64,000 bases of DNA from Bacteroidaceae bacterium (GCA_017542145.1 JAFXXQ010000023.1:186001-250000), one strand, 5' to 3'. Positions 42,525 through 51,880 are shown, numbered from the stretch's first letter. The notes: generated by a model not told the origin, from the sequence alone. Program-made: numbers and translations.

Positions 42525-43775
42525 ATGATGAAAGAAACACCCGTCCTGCTGCTTACGGGTTATTTAGGCAGCGGAAAGACAACCTTAGTCAACCGAATCC
42601 TCACTAATAAACAAGGAATTCGCTTTGCGGTCATTGTCAATGATATAGGTGAAGTAAACATCGATGCTGACCTCATCCAGAAGGGGGGTATTGTAGGGCA
42701 AAAGGAAGAGAGCCTCGTCGCCCTCCAGAACGGCTGCATCTGCTGCACACTGAAGATGGATCTCATCGAGCAGTTAGGCGATATCATGAAGATGCAGCGC
42801 TTTGACTACATCGTCATCGAAGCCAGTGGCATTTGTGAGCCTGAACCTATTGCCCGTACCATCTGCTCCATTCCCTCGATGGGCTACGAGTATGTCGTGA
42901 AGGGCATTCCACGCCTCGACTGCATCGTCACCGTCGTCGATGCCATGCGCATGCAGAGCGAATTTGCGTGCGGCGACAATCTCAGAAAGAAGGACCTGGA
43001 GGAAGACGACATCGAGAATCTGCTCATCCAGCAGATAGAGTTCTGCGACAAGATACTGCTCAACAAGGCTTCTGAGGTAACGAAAGAAGAGCTGGGACGC
43101 ATCGTCAGCATCATCCGCGCCCTGCAGCCTAAGGCCGAAATCATCTGTTGCGACTATGCCGACGTCGATCTCGACAAGCTCATCAACACCCACGCCTTCG
43201 ACTACGAAAATGTGGCCACCTCTGCCACGTGGATTCAGAAGGTCGAGGAAGGTGCCCCCGCTCCTGACGATAACGATGATGACGATGACGACGACCACAA
43301 TGAACACCATCATCATCACCACCACCATCATGACGATGATGATGACGACGAAGAAGAGCATCACCACCACCACCATCATCACCACGACGATGAAGGCGAG
43401 GCCGAGGAATACGGCATCTCCACGTGGGTATATTATAGCCGTGCCCCCTTCGACCTGACGAAGTTCGACGCCTTCATCGCCAAGCTATGGCCTCGCGAGG
43501 TCATCCGCGCCAAAGGCATGTGCTGGTTCAACGACGAGCCCGACACCTGCTACCTCTTCGAGCAGGCCGGGCGCCAGTTCTCGCTGAAGAATATCGGCCA
43601 GTGGTTTGCTACGATGCCCGAGGAAGAGTTGCGCCGACAGCTTGAAGTGGATTCCACGCTTCAGCGTGATTGGGACGACCAGTATGGCGACCGCATGCAA
43701 AAGCTTGTCTTCATTGGTCAGCACCTCAACAAGGTATTTCTCCGCGAAGCCCTCGATGCTTGCAAGGCTGATTGA
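42525..43775 (+). CDS. CobW/ZNG1-family GTPase with two poly-His tracts
   Basis: G3E-type GTPase of the COG0523 metallochaperone family, which delivers or handles Zn or other divalent metals. The 416-residue product has Walker A GYLGSGKTT (near residue 12), the metal-binding GCICC motif (near 70) and the C-terminal CobW domain (ISTWVYYSRAPFD...AKGMCWF). Between them, at about residues 245-295, lie an Asp run, nine consecutive His, an Asp/Glu run and nine more His, encoded by GAC/GAT and CAC/CAT codons. Such loops are known to store or sense metal. Start ATG 42525 is followed at once by a second ATG. It sits 30 bp after the DUF1460 gene. Confidence 0.93.
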   Translation: MMKETPVLLLTGYLGSGKTTLVNRILTNKQGIRFAVIVNDIGEVNIDADLIQKGGIVGQKEESLVALQNGCICCTLKMDLIEQLGDIMKMQRFDYIVIEASGICEPEPIARTICSIPSMGYEYVVKGIPRLDCIVTVVDAMRMQSEFACGDNLRKKDLEEDDIENLLIQQIEFCDKILLNKASEVTKEELGRIVSIIRALQPKAEIICCDYADVDLDKLINTHAFDYENVATSATWIQKVEEGAPAPDDNDDDDDDDHNEHHHHHHHHHDDDDDDEEEHHHHHHHHHDDEGEAEEYGISTWVYYSRAPFDLTKFDAFIAKLWPREVIRAKGMCWFNDEPDTCYLFEQAGRQFSLKNIGQWFATMPEEELRRQLEVDSTLQRDWDDQYGDRMQKLVFIGQHLNKVFLREALDACKAD

Positions 43776-43838
43776 AACACCCCCACCTAGCTCTCCGTTC
43801 CCAATGACCTTTTTCGGGATGAAGATTCTAAAGAAACC

Positions 43839-44831
43839 ATGAAACGTTTTTTGATTGTAATCTGCTTGGTCGCGATGGTAGCCAGCTGCACGAAGCCCGA
43901 CGCTTGGCTGAAGGTGGTGGAAAACCACTTTGTTGGAGCAGACGGGGAAAAGGTCGTGTTGCGTGGATTGTGCTTCTCCGACCCTGTGAAACTCTATAGG
44001 GAAGGTCATTGGAACGATACCTATTGGGAAGAGGCTGCCCGCTGGGGGGCCAACATCGTGCGTTTTGCCGTACACCCTGAGAACATCAACAGCCTGGGAT
44101 GGGACGAGACATTCGCTATCCTCGACGAAGGCGTGGCTCAGGCCAGAAAGCACGGACTCCTCGTCATCATGGATTGGCATTCCATTGGCAATCTGGTAAT
44201 AGAGCAATTTGCAAGAGAGATGTACATTACGACAAAAGCAGAGACATTTCGTTTCTGGCGGACAGTGGCACAGCGCTACAAGGACGAGCCAACGGTGGCG
44301 ATGTATGAATTGTTCAATGAACCAACGCTTATGGACGACAGCACTTCCGTCACCACATGGGCAGAGTGGAAGGAACTGCAGGAACAGATTATCGACACCA
44401 TACGGACGTATAATCCGCATGCCCTTTGCCTATGCGCCGGATTCGACTGGGCTTACGACCTTACTCCGATTGTCAAAGAGCCCGTACGGAGAGAGAACAT
44501 TGCCTATGTCTCGCATCCCTATCCGCAGAAACGTGGGCAACCTTGGGAAGAACAATGGGAAAAAGACTTCGGATATGTGGCTGACACCTATCCTGTGATC
44601 TGCACGGAAATAGGCTTCTGTCTGCCTGACGAACGTGGTGCTCATAACCCAGTGATGGCATCCGTGGAATATGGCGAACGAATCACGAAATACTTCGAAA
44701 AGAAGGGAATCTCGTTCACCGTCTGGTGTTTCGACCCACATTGGGCTCCCATGCTTTTCAGCGACTGGAACTTCACACCTACTACGCAAGGGCGTTTCTT
44801 CAAATCCTATCTACAACAGAATAAAAAGTAA
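43839..44831 (+). CDS. GH5-like glycoside hydrolase lipoprotein
   Basis: TIM-barrel hydrolase of the GH5 (cellulase) superfamily. The 330-residue product has a lipoprotein signal (MKRFLIVICLVAMVASC), so it is membrane-anchored. The acid/base Glu is in MYELFNEPTL (near residue 155) and the nucleophile Glu in VICTEIGFCL (near 255); the His of YVSHPYP and Trp of FTVWCFDPHW are also family positions. The barrel is short, with no accessory carbohydrate-binding module. The target (beta-glucan, mannan or other) cannot be read from sequence. A Tat-exported sugar isomerase-like gene follows after 23 bp. Confidence 0.88.
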   Translation: MKRFLIVICLVAMVASCTKPDAWLKVVENHFVGADGEKVVLRGLCFSDPVKLYREGHWNDTYWEEAARWGANIVRFAVHPENINSLGWDETFAILDEGVAQARKHGLLVIMDWHSIGNLVIEQFAREMYITTKAETFRFWRTVAQRYKDEPTVAMYELFNEPTLMDDSTSVTTWAEWKELQEQIIDTIRTYNPHALCLCAGFDWAYDLTPIVKEPVRRENIAYVSHPYPQKRGQPWEEQWEKDFGYVADTYPVICTEIGFCLPDERGAHNPVMASVEYGERITKYFEKKGISFTVWCFDPHWAPMLFSDWNFTPTTQGRFFKSYLQQNKK

Positions 44832-44854
44832 AAAAACTCCTTAACAAGACAATT

Positions 44855-45712
44855 ATGAATCGTCGAGATTTTTTGAAAACCAGTACAGCCGGTGCTGCAT
44901 TGATGGCCGTGCCCGCCGCGGCATGGAGTATTACCCCTGAAGCCGTACCTAAAAATGATGGCATGAAGCCTGAGCCACACAAAAACCCCTTCCATCTTGG
45001 GATGGCGGGCTACACGTTTGTCAACTTCGACCTCGATACCACCCTTCGCACCATGAAGCGGCTTGATGTCCATTGGCTCTGCATTAAGGATTTCCATCTT
45101 CCGCTGGACAGTCCGGACGAACAGATACGCGCCTTTCATGCTAAGTTAGCGGAAGCCGATGTCACTGGCTATGCTGTCGGACCCATCTATATGAAAAGCG
45201 AGTCGGAGGTAGACCGTGCCTTTGTCTATGCGCAGAGGGTAGGGGTGAAACTGATTGTCAGCGTACCCAACTACGAGCTGCTGCCCTATGTGGAGAAGAA
45301 GGTGCAAGAGTACGACTTCCGCACCGCCATCCACCTGCATGGGCCTGACATGAAGCTCTATCCCGATGCCACGGACATCTGGAACAACGTGAAGGACCTC
45401 GACTCGCGTATCGGCATGTGTCTTGACATTGGACATGACCTGCGCTTCGGTGCCGATCCCATCCGCGACCTCAAACGCTATTCCAGCCGCGTGTTTGACA
45501 TCCATCTGAAGGATGTCACGGGTAACACTCGCGAGGGACACGCTATTGAACTGGGTCGTGGCAAAATTGACTTCTCCCGCTTTGTGAAGACCCTGCGCAA
45601 GGTTGGCTATACTGGCTCGTGTAGCCTCGAATATGAGAAGGACATGAAAGACCCCTTCCTCGGCATCGCCGAGAGTGTGGGTTACTTCCGTGCCGTCTGT
45701 GACATGGGGTAA
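44855..45712 (+). CDS. Tat-exported sugar phosphate isomerase/epimerase-like TIM-barrel protein
   Basis: A 285-residue protein of the xylose isomerase-like/AP endonuclease 2 fold. The twin-arginine signal MNRRDFLKTSTAGAALMAVP implies export in folded form. Metal-site segments of the fold are seen: CLDIGHDLRFGADP (near residue 190), FDIHLKDVTG (near 217) and SCSLEYEKDM near the end. The substrate is unknown. Together with the Gfo/Idh protein at 21.9 kb it is one of two Tat-type sugar enzymes in the window. Confidence 0.88.
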   Translation: MNRRDFLKTSTAGAALMAVPAAAWSITPEAVPKNDGMKPEPHKNPFHLGMAGYTFVNFDLDTTLRTMKRLDVHWLCIKDFHLPLDSPDEQIRAFHAKLAEADVTGYAVGPIYMKSESEVDRAFVYAQRVGVKLIVSVPNYELLPYVEKKVQEYDFRTAIHLHGPDMKLYPDATDIWNNVKDLDSRIGMCLDIGHDLRFGADPIRDLKRYSSRVFDIHLKDVTGNTREGHAIELGRGKIDFSRFVKTLRKVGYTGSCSLEYEKDMKDPFLGIAESVGYFRAVCDMG

Positions 45713-45811
45713 CAAAAGAAACTATTTTTCTGACGACGTATTTTTGTCTTTCGGACACATATATGCCTGGCTGTAAGGCATTGGCCGTGTGCGTGCTGCT
45801 TTGGATGGGGC

Positions 45812-46087
45812 GTCCTTGGTCGACGCTGTAGAGCCACGACGGGCAACGGCGCTGTAACAGCAAGTCGTAGGCAAGGTCGGTTAGGCCGAAGTGGGAGAGT
45901 GTCTGGTTGATGATGCCGGTGCCGACAAGCCTCGTGCTGAGCCTCGTTCGTTCGATTGCAGTTTCCACGAGAAGTTGGGGGTCTGTGTGTCAATGGGCGA
46001 CGTGTTTCGTAGAGATTGCACGCGCCGGTTGTTCATGGTAAGGGCGTGTGTCGGCATGCCGAGCACTATGGCCAGCAGGATAAACAT
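45812..46087 (-). pseudogene. Collapsed alpha-L-rhamnosidase (GH78) remnant
   Basis: From ATG 46087 the frame encodes a signal-like start and PTHALTMNNRRVQSLRN then IDTQTPNFSWKLQSNERG, which is the first 45 or so residues of a GH78 rhamnosidase. It then jumps directly, in another frame, to LVGTGIINQTLSHFGLTDLA and PSWLYSVDQG, segments of the GH78 catalytic barrel normally hundreds of residues later. So an internal deletion with a frameshift has removed most of an enzyme of roughly 900 residues, and the C-terminus is lost too. No function is expected. Confidence 0.75.
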
Positions 46088-46226
46088 AAAAATGCTTTTC
46101 TAATAATGTCCGAAGGATTTGTGGGGGACGTTTGAGAATCTTTCTTCGTCGTTTCTCCATGCCAACGAAAAAAGTAAACTTACCTTTGGTCATTTAGCTT
46201 AGCGAAAACGTTGTTTTTGAAAAAGA

Positions 46227-46263
46227 AAGAAGGTGCTGCCAGAGTGTGACGGGGCACCTTCTT
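46227..46263 (-). terminator. Intrinsic terminator of the barrel-lipoprotein pair
   Basis: AAGAAGGTGC and GCACCTTCTT form a perfect 10-bp stem, followed on the minus strand by TTTCTTTTT, 33 nt beyond the stop of the lipoprotein gene. Confidence 0.85.
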
Positions 46264-46296
46264 AAAAGATGGGAGAATAGGGAAACTACAACTTTG

Positions 46297-47214
46297 TTAC
46301 TTCTCCTCGAGGTTGAAGGCGATGGTGGCGTTGTAGGTCTTGCCGGCGTCTGTTACGCTTCCCGAGAGTGTGAGGGTGTAGTAGCTTACCTTCTTGTAGG
46401 TCTCTATGGTGAAGGTGGCCTTGCCGCTCTCATAGTCAAACATTTTCTCGTCACCGTCCCAGGCATAATTTATCTCGCCCGTCTTCTCGTTCTTCCAGTT
46501 CCAAGTGCCGACGAAGATTTTTCCATTTTCGAAGAGGATAATGAACGAGCCCGTTTGGGTGAACATAATGTCCGTAATCTTCATCTTCTCTGGAATTTCG
46601 GCATCCAGTTGGGGGGCTTTTTCCTTAGCATATTCGAAGATGGCGTTGAAACTGGAGGCATCAGGAGCCTCGAAAATCTTGGTAGCTTTCACGGCACCAT
46701 CAAGGGTGATGTGTGTGTAGCTTATTTTCCAATTTCGGCAGAGGTCCTGAGTGAGGTTGCTGTCGGAAACTTTCCCGATGACCTCGACGGCGTAGGCGAC
46801 GCCCTCATCGACATTGCTGTTCAGGAAAATCTTGACAGAAGTGATGGTACCTTCGGCGTTCTTCAGCAGCTGCAGGTGGCAGACAAAATTGTTGCTATTG
46901 TCGAAAATGGTGTAGACATCGCCCGTAACCTCGTAGCGTCCGTAGATGTATTCGGGGATGAGGGTGCCTCCGCGCGTGGATGGAGCCGACTGTTTCGGGA
47001 GGGCCTTGGCCACGATGGCCTTGCCGGTTTCGGTGAGGATGATGCTGGAGTATGGTGCGGTTGTGTCCTTGAACGAGAGGCTGATGGCCTTCTCCTTCAG
47101 TTCCGGCGTCTTCATCTCAGGCGTCTGGGCGTCGTTGTCTTCCTTGTCCTTCTGGCAGGCGCAGAGGAGGGGAAGCATACATGCTAATGATAAGCAGAAT
47201 AGAATCTTTTTCAT
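46297..47214 (-). CDS. Hypothetical lipoprotein
   Basis: A 305-residue protein of unknown function. The signal MKKILFCLSLACMLPLLCAC ends in a lipobox Cys, and an acidic linker (KDKEDNDAQTPE) follows, as in many exported Bacteroidetes lipoproteins. The rest is beta-rich with repeated short strands (YGRYEVTGDVYTIFDN, VGTWNWKNEKTGEINYAW), suggesting a calycin- or sandwich-like domain. It is 47 bp downstream of the beta-barrel gene and shares its transcript and terminator, so the two products may work together at the outer membrane. Confidence 0.6.
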   Translation of the reverse strand: MKKILFCLSLACMLPLLCACQKDKEDNDAQTPEMKTPELKEKAISLSFKDTTAPYSSIILTETGKAIVAKALPKQSAPSTRGGTLIPEYIYGRYEVTGDVYTIFDNSNNFVCHLQLLKNAEGTITSVKIFLNSNVDEGVAYAVEVIGKVSDSNLTQDLCRNWKISYTHITLDGAVKATKIFEAPDASSFNAIFEYAKEKAPQLDAEIPEKMKITDIMFTQTGSFIILFENGKIFVGTWNWKNEKTGEINYAWDGDEKMFDYESGKATFTIETYKKVSYYTLTLSGSVTDAGKTYNATIAFNLEEK

Positions 47215-47261
47215 ACGATGATAGGTTTTGTTAGTTCGGCAAGCCGAAGGGGTTATTCACT

Positions 47262-47999
47262 TTAGAAACAATAGTAAAGTCTCAGGTTGAGGACTGGATA
47301 GACGGGGATTCCTGAGATGATGTCGTAGTATTTTTTGAACTCGGCGTTGTTGATGTCATCTGGCGTGATGGAGGCCCATTGCTCCTCGTCGGGCGACCAA
47401 GCATTGAGGGTCATGGCACCCCAGTACTGCACGCCGAGATCGAACGCCATGTTCAGGTGATGGTCTGACACGGGACGTCCGAAGCCGACACCCACATAGG
47501 GCTTTAGGGAAGCTGCCTGCACGCTCAGGCGGACTTTGCCGTTCTCGTCCAGCGTGATGGCCTTTCCGCCCACCATGATGCCTTCGCCTTTCCCGATGCC
47601 TGTGAGCTCAGAGGTGTTTTGAGCGAGGATGAAGTCGGGAGTGCCCATGTAGAGACCTGTGGTGAGGTGGAAAGAGCTCTCGGGGAATGGGTAGATGTCG
47701 GCCAACACCTTGCCGTCGATCTTATGCAGCTTGCCTTCTACAATGGCGGAGTATTGGATGCCTTTGACGGCATAGGGGATGGTGAACGACTTACCGATGA
47801 GCTCAGGTAAGGCCGACACACCAGCGCGCAACGTGACGAAGCGCGTGACAGGCGTTGCCAGTTCAAGACCGGCACCCGCAGTACCCGCCTCAATGCCAAG
47901 GGCAAAGCGGTCGAAAATATATCCTTCAGCAGAAGCGGATCCACTACCCAACGTCAGCAGGGTAACACAAATCGTAAGGAAGAATTTGCTTGTTTTCAT
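47262..47999 (-). CDS. Hypothetical outer-membrane beta-barrel protein
   Basis: A 245-residue exported protein with signal peptide MKTSKFFLTICVTLLTLGSG (cleavage near ASA). Alternating strands (FALGIEAGTAGAGLELATPV, SFHLTTGLYMGTP, LKPYVGVGFGRP, MAFDLGVQYWG) and the closing VLNLRLYYCF fit a small outer-membrane barrel with an aromatic C-terminal residue. The ATG at 47999 was preferred to an upstream start that would precede the -7 element. No family is recognised. Confidence 0.6.
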   Translation of the reverse strand: MKTSKFFLTICVTLLTLGSGSASAEGYIFDRFALGIEAGTAGAGLELATPVTRFVTLRAGVSALPELIGKSFTIPYAVKGIQYSAIVEGKLHKIDGKVLADIYPFPESSFHLTTGLYMGTPDFILAQNTSELTGIGKGEGIMVGGKAITLDENGKVRLSVQAASLKPYVGVGFGRPVSDHHLNMAFDLGVQYWGAMTLNAWSPDEEQWASITPDDINNAEFKKYYDIISGIPVYPVLNLRLYYCF

Positions 48000-48044
48000 T
48001 CTTTTAGTCTTTTTTATTGATGTATACGATGCCATTATCGGGTG

Positions 48045-48052
48045 CAAAGGTA
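48045..48052 (-). promoter_or_regulatory. -7 element of the barrel-lipoprotein pair
   Basis: The minus strand reads TACCTTTG, 46 bp upstream of the ATG at 47999. Confidence 0.6.
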
Positions 48053-48219
48053 ATGACATTTCTTCTCATCTGCAAGTTTTTTCTGTCGAAAAACAGAGTT
48101 TATTCCAATTGTCAAAAACTGTCCAAAGAGTAAAATAAAAAAAGGATTCCACGTTGGCAACCCTCATGACTTTATTGCTTAAGGATGAATCTGCTGATTT
48201 CCAATCGTTCCCTCTCTTG

Positions 48220-48293
48220 TGATTCCGTTGGGATTCGAACCCAAGGCCTGCTGCTTAGAAGGCAGCTGCTCTATCCAGCTGAGCTACGGAACC
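48220..48293 (-). tRNA. tRNA-Arg (anticodon TCT)
   Basis: A complete 74-nt cloverleaf. The acceptor GGTTCCG pairs with CGGAATC (one G-U), the D arm is AGCTCAGCTGGATAGAGC, the anticodon stem is GCTGC/GCAGC around loop CTTCTAA (anticodon TCT, reading AGA), and the T arm contains GGTTCGAATCCC. No CCA is encoded. The 160 bp between it and the barrel gene show no gene. Confidence 0.96.
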
Positions 48294-48305
48294 ATTTTGC
48301 GGCTG

Positions 48306-48313
48306 CAAAGGTA
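48306..48313 (-). promoter_or_regulatory. -7 element of tRNA-Arg
   Basis: The minus strand reads TACCTTTG, ending 13 nt before the tRNA 5' end. Confidence 0.6.
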
Positions 48314-48417
48314 AGGAAAAAAACACAAGTCTGAAATGAAAACGTGAAAAAAAGGGCATTTCAAAGGTAAAAAGCCCAAAAAAAGCAAAAAAAAGCGGTC
48401 TTTCCGCCAAAAACATG

Positions 48418-48425
48418 TACCTTTG
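48418..48425 (+). promoter_or_regulatory. -7 element of the antiporter gene
   Basis: TACCTTTG lies 92 bp upstream of the ATG at 48518. Confidence 0.55.
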
Positions 48426-48517
48426 CGCGTGAAAACGGAAAAGGGTGAATACGTACTTCCTCCTTCCGACAGGTTTCTCAAGGACGATATATAATAAGGA
48501 AACGGTTTTTGTACGAT

Positions 48518-49483
48518 ATGTTGACGGATGTTTTGTTGCTTCTGCTGGGGCTTGTCCTGGTGACGCTGGGTTCGGATTGGCTGGTCGAAGGTGCCTCGGG
48601 CATTGCACGTCGTGCGGGTGTAGCGGAGTTCGTGATAGGCATGACGGTAGTGGGCTTCGGCACTTCGATGCCCGAGCTGGTATCGAGCCTTTTTTCGGCT
48701 CTCGAGGGACATGGCGACATGGCCATTGGTAACGTCACAGGTTCAAACATCTGCAACGTACTGCTTATTCTGGGCGTCACGGGAATGATTACGCCCTTGT
48801 TTTATTCGAAGGAAAATATCCGTCGTGATATCCCCATTTGCATAGCCGTAACCATGCTGTTGTCGCTGATGGTCCTGCGGTGGAATCCGCTGGGTATTCC
48901 CGTGGGGGTGAGCCGTTGGGACGGAATCATCCTGCTGGCGTGCTTCGTGCTGTTCATGGTGTATTCGTTTCAGACGGGCAAGCGCGACGCGACCTCGGCT
49001 TCTACGGATGTTTCGGATAAAAAGGGCACTTCGATGGCGAAAGCCGTGCTGCTGGCGCTGGCAGGTATTGCTGGGCTTGTCGTTGGCGGTAAACTGTTTG
49101 TCGATAATACCGTCAATGTGGCTCATGCGTTGCATGTGTCTGATGCTTTTATTGCTGTGACGATGATGGCCTTCGGTACCTCGGTGCCCGAACTGGCTAC
49201 TTGTGTCGTAGCGGCGCTGAAGAAGAAGAACGACCTTGCGCTGGGTAACATCATCGGCTCGTGCATCTTCAACATTCTGCTTATCATCGGAGTGAGTGCC
49301 ACCGTCACCCCACTCAGCATCTCGTCGCTGACGCGCGTTGACCTCGCCCTGTTCCTCCTCTCTTCGTTGCTGTTGCTGTCGGCTGTCTTCTGCTTCCGCA
49401 AGCGTGCCATCGATCGTGCCGACGCCGTCATCTACCTCCTCTGCTACGCCGCCTATGTTGTCTGGCTTTTCAGCATCCAGTAG
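48518..49483 (+). CDS. Calcium/sodium antiporter (CaCA family, YrbG-like)
   Basis: Inner-membrane exchanger using the sodium (or proton) gradient to expel calcium. The 321-residue product has about ten helices in two inverted repeats. Each repeat carries the alpha motif: VVGFGTSMPELVSS with GNVTGSNICNVLLILG, and MMAFGTSVPELATC with GNIIGSCIFNILLIIG; the acidic residues of the two SxPE motifs are the expected ion ligands. The start was set at ATG 48518 (MLTDVLLLLLG) rather than an upstream TTG. It would consume the sodium gradient built by NQR and the decarboxylase. Confidence 0.93.
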   Translation: MLTDVLLLLLGLVLVTLGSDWLVEGASGIARRAGVAEFVIGMTVVGFGTSMPELVSSLFSALEGHGDMAIGNVTGSNICNVLLILGVTGMITPLFYSKENIRRDIPICIAVTMLLSLMVLRWNPLGIPVGVSRWDGIILLACFVLFMVYSFQTGKRDATSASTDVSDKKGTSMAKAVLLALAGIAGLVVGGKLFVDNTVNVAHALHVSDAFIAVTMMAFGTSVPELATCVVAALKKKNDLALGNIIGSCIFNILLIIGVSATVTPLSISSLTRVDLALFLLSSLLLLSAVFCFRKRAIDRADAVIYLLCYAAYVVWLFSIQ

Positions 49484-49646
49484 GCACGCCTTTTCCCCTA
49501 TTTCCCCCTGATTTTGCCATTGAGCTTAACGGCTTGATTATCCGCAAAGATTCCCCTGCGTTTTATCCTGCGTAATTGTTCCCTCAAATAAGGGTTTTCT
49601 GGAGCAGTATTTTTAACTGCCCGTACAGAATCAAATTCCCGGAAAA

Positions 49647-49724
49647 TTCCATCAAATGGAAAAAAAGTTCCATAGGCTGGAAAAAAAGTTCCATCAAATG
49701 GAATTTAAATTCCACAGGCTGGAA
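49647..49724. repeat. Four TTCCA-N5-TGGAA palindromes at an exact 21-bp period, locus 6
   Basis: Units start at 49647, 49668, 49689 and 49710. The five central bases alternate: TCAAA, TAGGC, TCAAA, CAGGC. Spacers are A- or T-rich. The array lies in the 399-bp gap between the antiporter and thrS; the only other signal seen there is the thrS promoter. Confidence 0.92.
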
Positions 49725-49821
49725 TTTTTCCGAAGTCTGATGTTGCTGCTGCCAGGTTTGTTGTTTGCCGAACAGTCGTTAGAACTATTCTCGCAGATAA
49801 TGAGATTTAATGGCGATTTTA

Positions 49822-49853
49822 TTTGCTTTTTCGCTCAGCTTGTTGTACTTTTG
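49822..49853 (+). promoter_or_regulatory. Promoter of thrS (extended type)
   Basis: TTTG (49822-49825), 20 bp, TACTTTTG (49846-49853); the spacer begins with CTTTTTCG and ends with GCTTGTTG, like the tamB and infC promoters. Confidence 0.75.
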
Positions 49854-49882
49854 CAGCCAATTTTACAAAACGAAAAAAGATT

Positions 49883-51829
49883 ATGGTCAAAATCACGTTC
49901 CCCGACGGCTCCGTGAGGGAGTATCGCGAGGGTGTCACTGGGCTGGAAATAGCCGAGAGCCTCAGTCAGCGTCTGGCACAGGAAGTGCTGGCATGTAGTG
50001 TTAATGGAGAAATCATCGAGCTCAACCGCCCCATAACTACCGACGCCACCATCAAGCTCCACAAGTGGGAGGACGAGGAGGCAAAACATTCCTATTGGCA
50101 CACATCGGCTCACCTGCTGGCCGAGGCCCTGCAGGAGCTCTATCCGAACATCCAGTTCGGCATCGGCCCTGCCATCGAGAACGGCTTCTATTACGACGTT
50201 GACCCAGGCGAAGGCGTCACCATCAAGGAGAGCGACCTGCCAGCCATCGAGAAGAAAATGGAGGAGCTGGCTCATAAGGGCGAACCCCTTATCCGCCGCG
50301 AAATCAGCAAGACGGATGCCCTGAAGGCATTCGGCGACAGGGGCGAGACGTATAAGTGCGAGCTTATCAGCGACCTCGAGGACGGCACCATCACCACCTA
50401 CACGCAGGGCGCCTTCACCGACCTCTGCCGTGGTCCCCACCTCACGACTACCGCCCCTATCAAGGCGATCAAGCTGCTCAGCGTGGCTGGTGCCTATTGG
50501 CGCGGCGACGAGCACCGTAAGATGATGACCCGCATCTACGGCATCACTTTTCCCAAGAAGAAGATGCTCGACGAATACCTCGTGCTGCTCGAAGAGGCCA
50601 AGAAACGCGACCATCGCAAAATTGGCAAGGAGATGGAACTCTTCATGTTCTCCGATATGGTGGGTAAGGGACTTCCTATCTGGCTGCCAAAGGGTACGGC
50701 GCTGCGCTTGCGCCTTCAGGATGCACTCTCGCGAATTCAAAAGCGATTTGGCTATCAGCAGGTTATCACTCCTCATATTGGTAATAAGAACCTCTATGTC
50801 ACCAGCGGACACTGGGATCACTACGGTAAGGACTCATTCCAACCCATCACAACCCCCGAGGAAGGCGAGGTCTATCTGCTGAAGCCGATGAACTGCCCCC
50901 ACCACTGCATGATTTTCAAGAATCAGCCGCGTTCGTACAAGGAACTTCCGCTGCGTCTGGCTGAGTTCGGTACTGTCTATCGGTATGAGCAGAGCGGCGA
51001 ACTGCACGGATTGACTCGCGTCCGTTCGTTCACGCAGGACGACGCCCACATCTTTTGCCGCCCTGACCAGGTGAAGGATGAGTTCTGCCGTGTGATGGAT
51101 ATCATCGAAATCATCTTTAAGGCGCTGAACTTCGATAACTTCGAAGCCCAAATCAGTCTCCGCGACCCCAATGACCACGAGAAGTATGTGGGCAGCGACG
51201 AACTCTGGCAGACGGCCGAGCAGAATATCATCGATGCCTGTAATGAGAAAGGCATGAAGGCCAAGATTGAGTACGGCGAAGCCGCCTTCTACGGCCCTAA
51301 GCTCGACTTCATGGTGAAGGATGCGCTGGGACGCCGCTGGCAGCTGGGCACCATCCAGGTCGATTACAACCTGCCCGAGCGCTTTCAACTCGAATACGTG
51401 GGCAGCGACGGCGAGCGTCATCGTCCCGTGATGATTCACCGCGCCCCCTTCGGTTCGATGGAACGCTTTGTGGCTGTGCTCATTGAGCATACAGGCGGCA
51501 AGTTTCCCCTTTGGCTCACACCCGACCAGGTGGCCATCCTTCCCATCAGCGACAAGTTCATCCCCTACGCAGAACAGGTGCAATCCGAACTGGAGAAGAT
51601 GGATGTGCGCGCCATCATCGACGATCGCAGCGAGAAGATTGGCCGTAAGATTCGCGATACCGAAGTCAAGCACATCCCCTACATGCTCATTGTAGGCGAA
51701 AAGGAGGCTGCCGAAGGTCTCGTCTCCGTCCGTCGTCAGGGTGGTAACGGCGATATGGGCAACATGACCATTAGCGCTTTCGGAAAAATCATAGCCGACG
51801 AAGTCAACGAACAAATCAGCAAGTGGTAA
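49883..51829 (+). CDS. thrS: Threonyl-tRNA synthetase
   Basis: Class II synthetase charging tRNA-Thr. The 648-residue product has all four domains: TGS ([14 protein letters not shown], 1-60), the editing domain with [11 protein letters not shown] and LCRGPH, the catalytic core with motif 2 ([20 protein letters not shown]), zinc ligand Cys in KPMNCPHHC, and motif 3 ([11 protein letters not shown]), then the anticodon-binding domain ([17 protein letters not shown]). The ATG at 49883 is the family start; the upstream extension lies in the promoter. It precedes infC by 125 bp, the usual thrS-infC-rpmI-rplT order. Confidence 0.98.
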   Translation: MVKITFPDGSVREYREGVTGLEIAESLSQRLAQEVLACSVNGEIIELNRPITTDATIKLHKWEDEEAKHSYWHTSAHLLAEALQELYPNIQFGIGPAIENGFYYDVDPGEGVTIKESDLPAIEKKMEELAHKGEPLIRREISKTDALKAFGDRGETYKCELISDLEDGTITTYTQGAFTDLCRGPHLTTTAPIKAIKLLSVAGAYWRGDEHRKMMTRIYGITFPKKKMLDEYLVLLEEAKKRDHRKIGKEMELFMFSDMVGKGLPIWLPKGTALRLRLQDALSRIQKRFGYQQVITPHIGNKNLYVTSGHWDHYGKDSFQPITTPEEGEVYLLKPMNCPHHCMIFKNQPRSYKELPLRLAEFGTVYRYEQSGELHGLTRVRSFTQDDAHIFCRPDQVKDEFCRVMDIIEIIFKALNFDNFEAQISLRDPNDHEKYVGSDELWQTAEQNIIDACNEKGMKAKIEYGEAAFYGPKLDFMVKDALGRRWQLGTIQVDYNLPERFQLEYVGSDGERHRPVMIHRAPFGSMERFVAVLIEHTGGKFPLWLTPDQVAILPISDKFIPYAEQVQSELEKMDVRAIIDDRSEKIGRKIRDTEVKHIPYMLIVGEKEAAEGLVSVRRQGGNGDMGNMTISAFGKIIADEVNEQISKW

Positions 51830-51848
51830 ACAAAAAAATTCAAATATA

Positions 51849-51880
51849 TTTGGTTTTTCGTTTAGCTTGCACTATCTTTG
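51849..51880 (+). promoter_or_regulatory. Promoter of infC-rpmI-rplT (extended type)
   Basis: TTTG (51849-51852), 20 bp, TATCTTTG (51873-51880), full consensus, with GTTTTTCG and GCTTGCAC in the spacer. It begins right after the thrS stop, so infC can be transcribed independently. Confidence 0.8.

Noticed and set aside
42774..43385. Met/Val-rich hydrophobic frame on the minus strand
   Set aside because: It is the complement of the His/Asp codon runs of the CobW-family gene.
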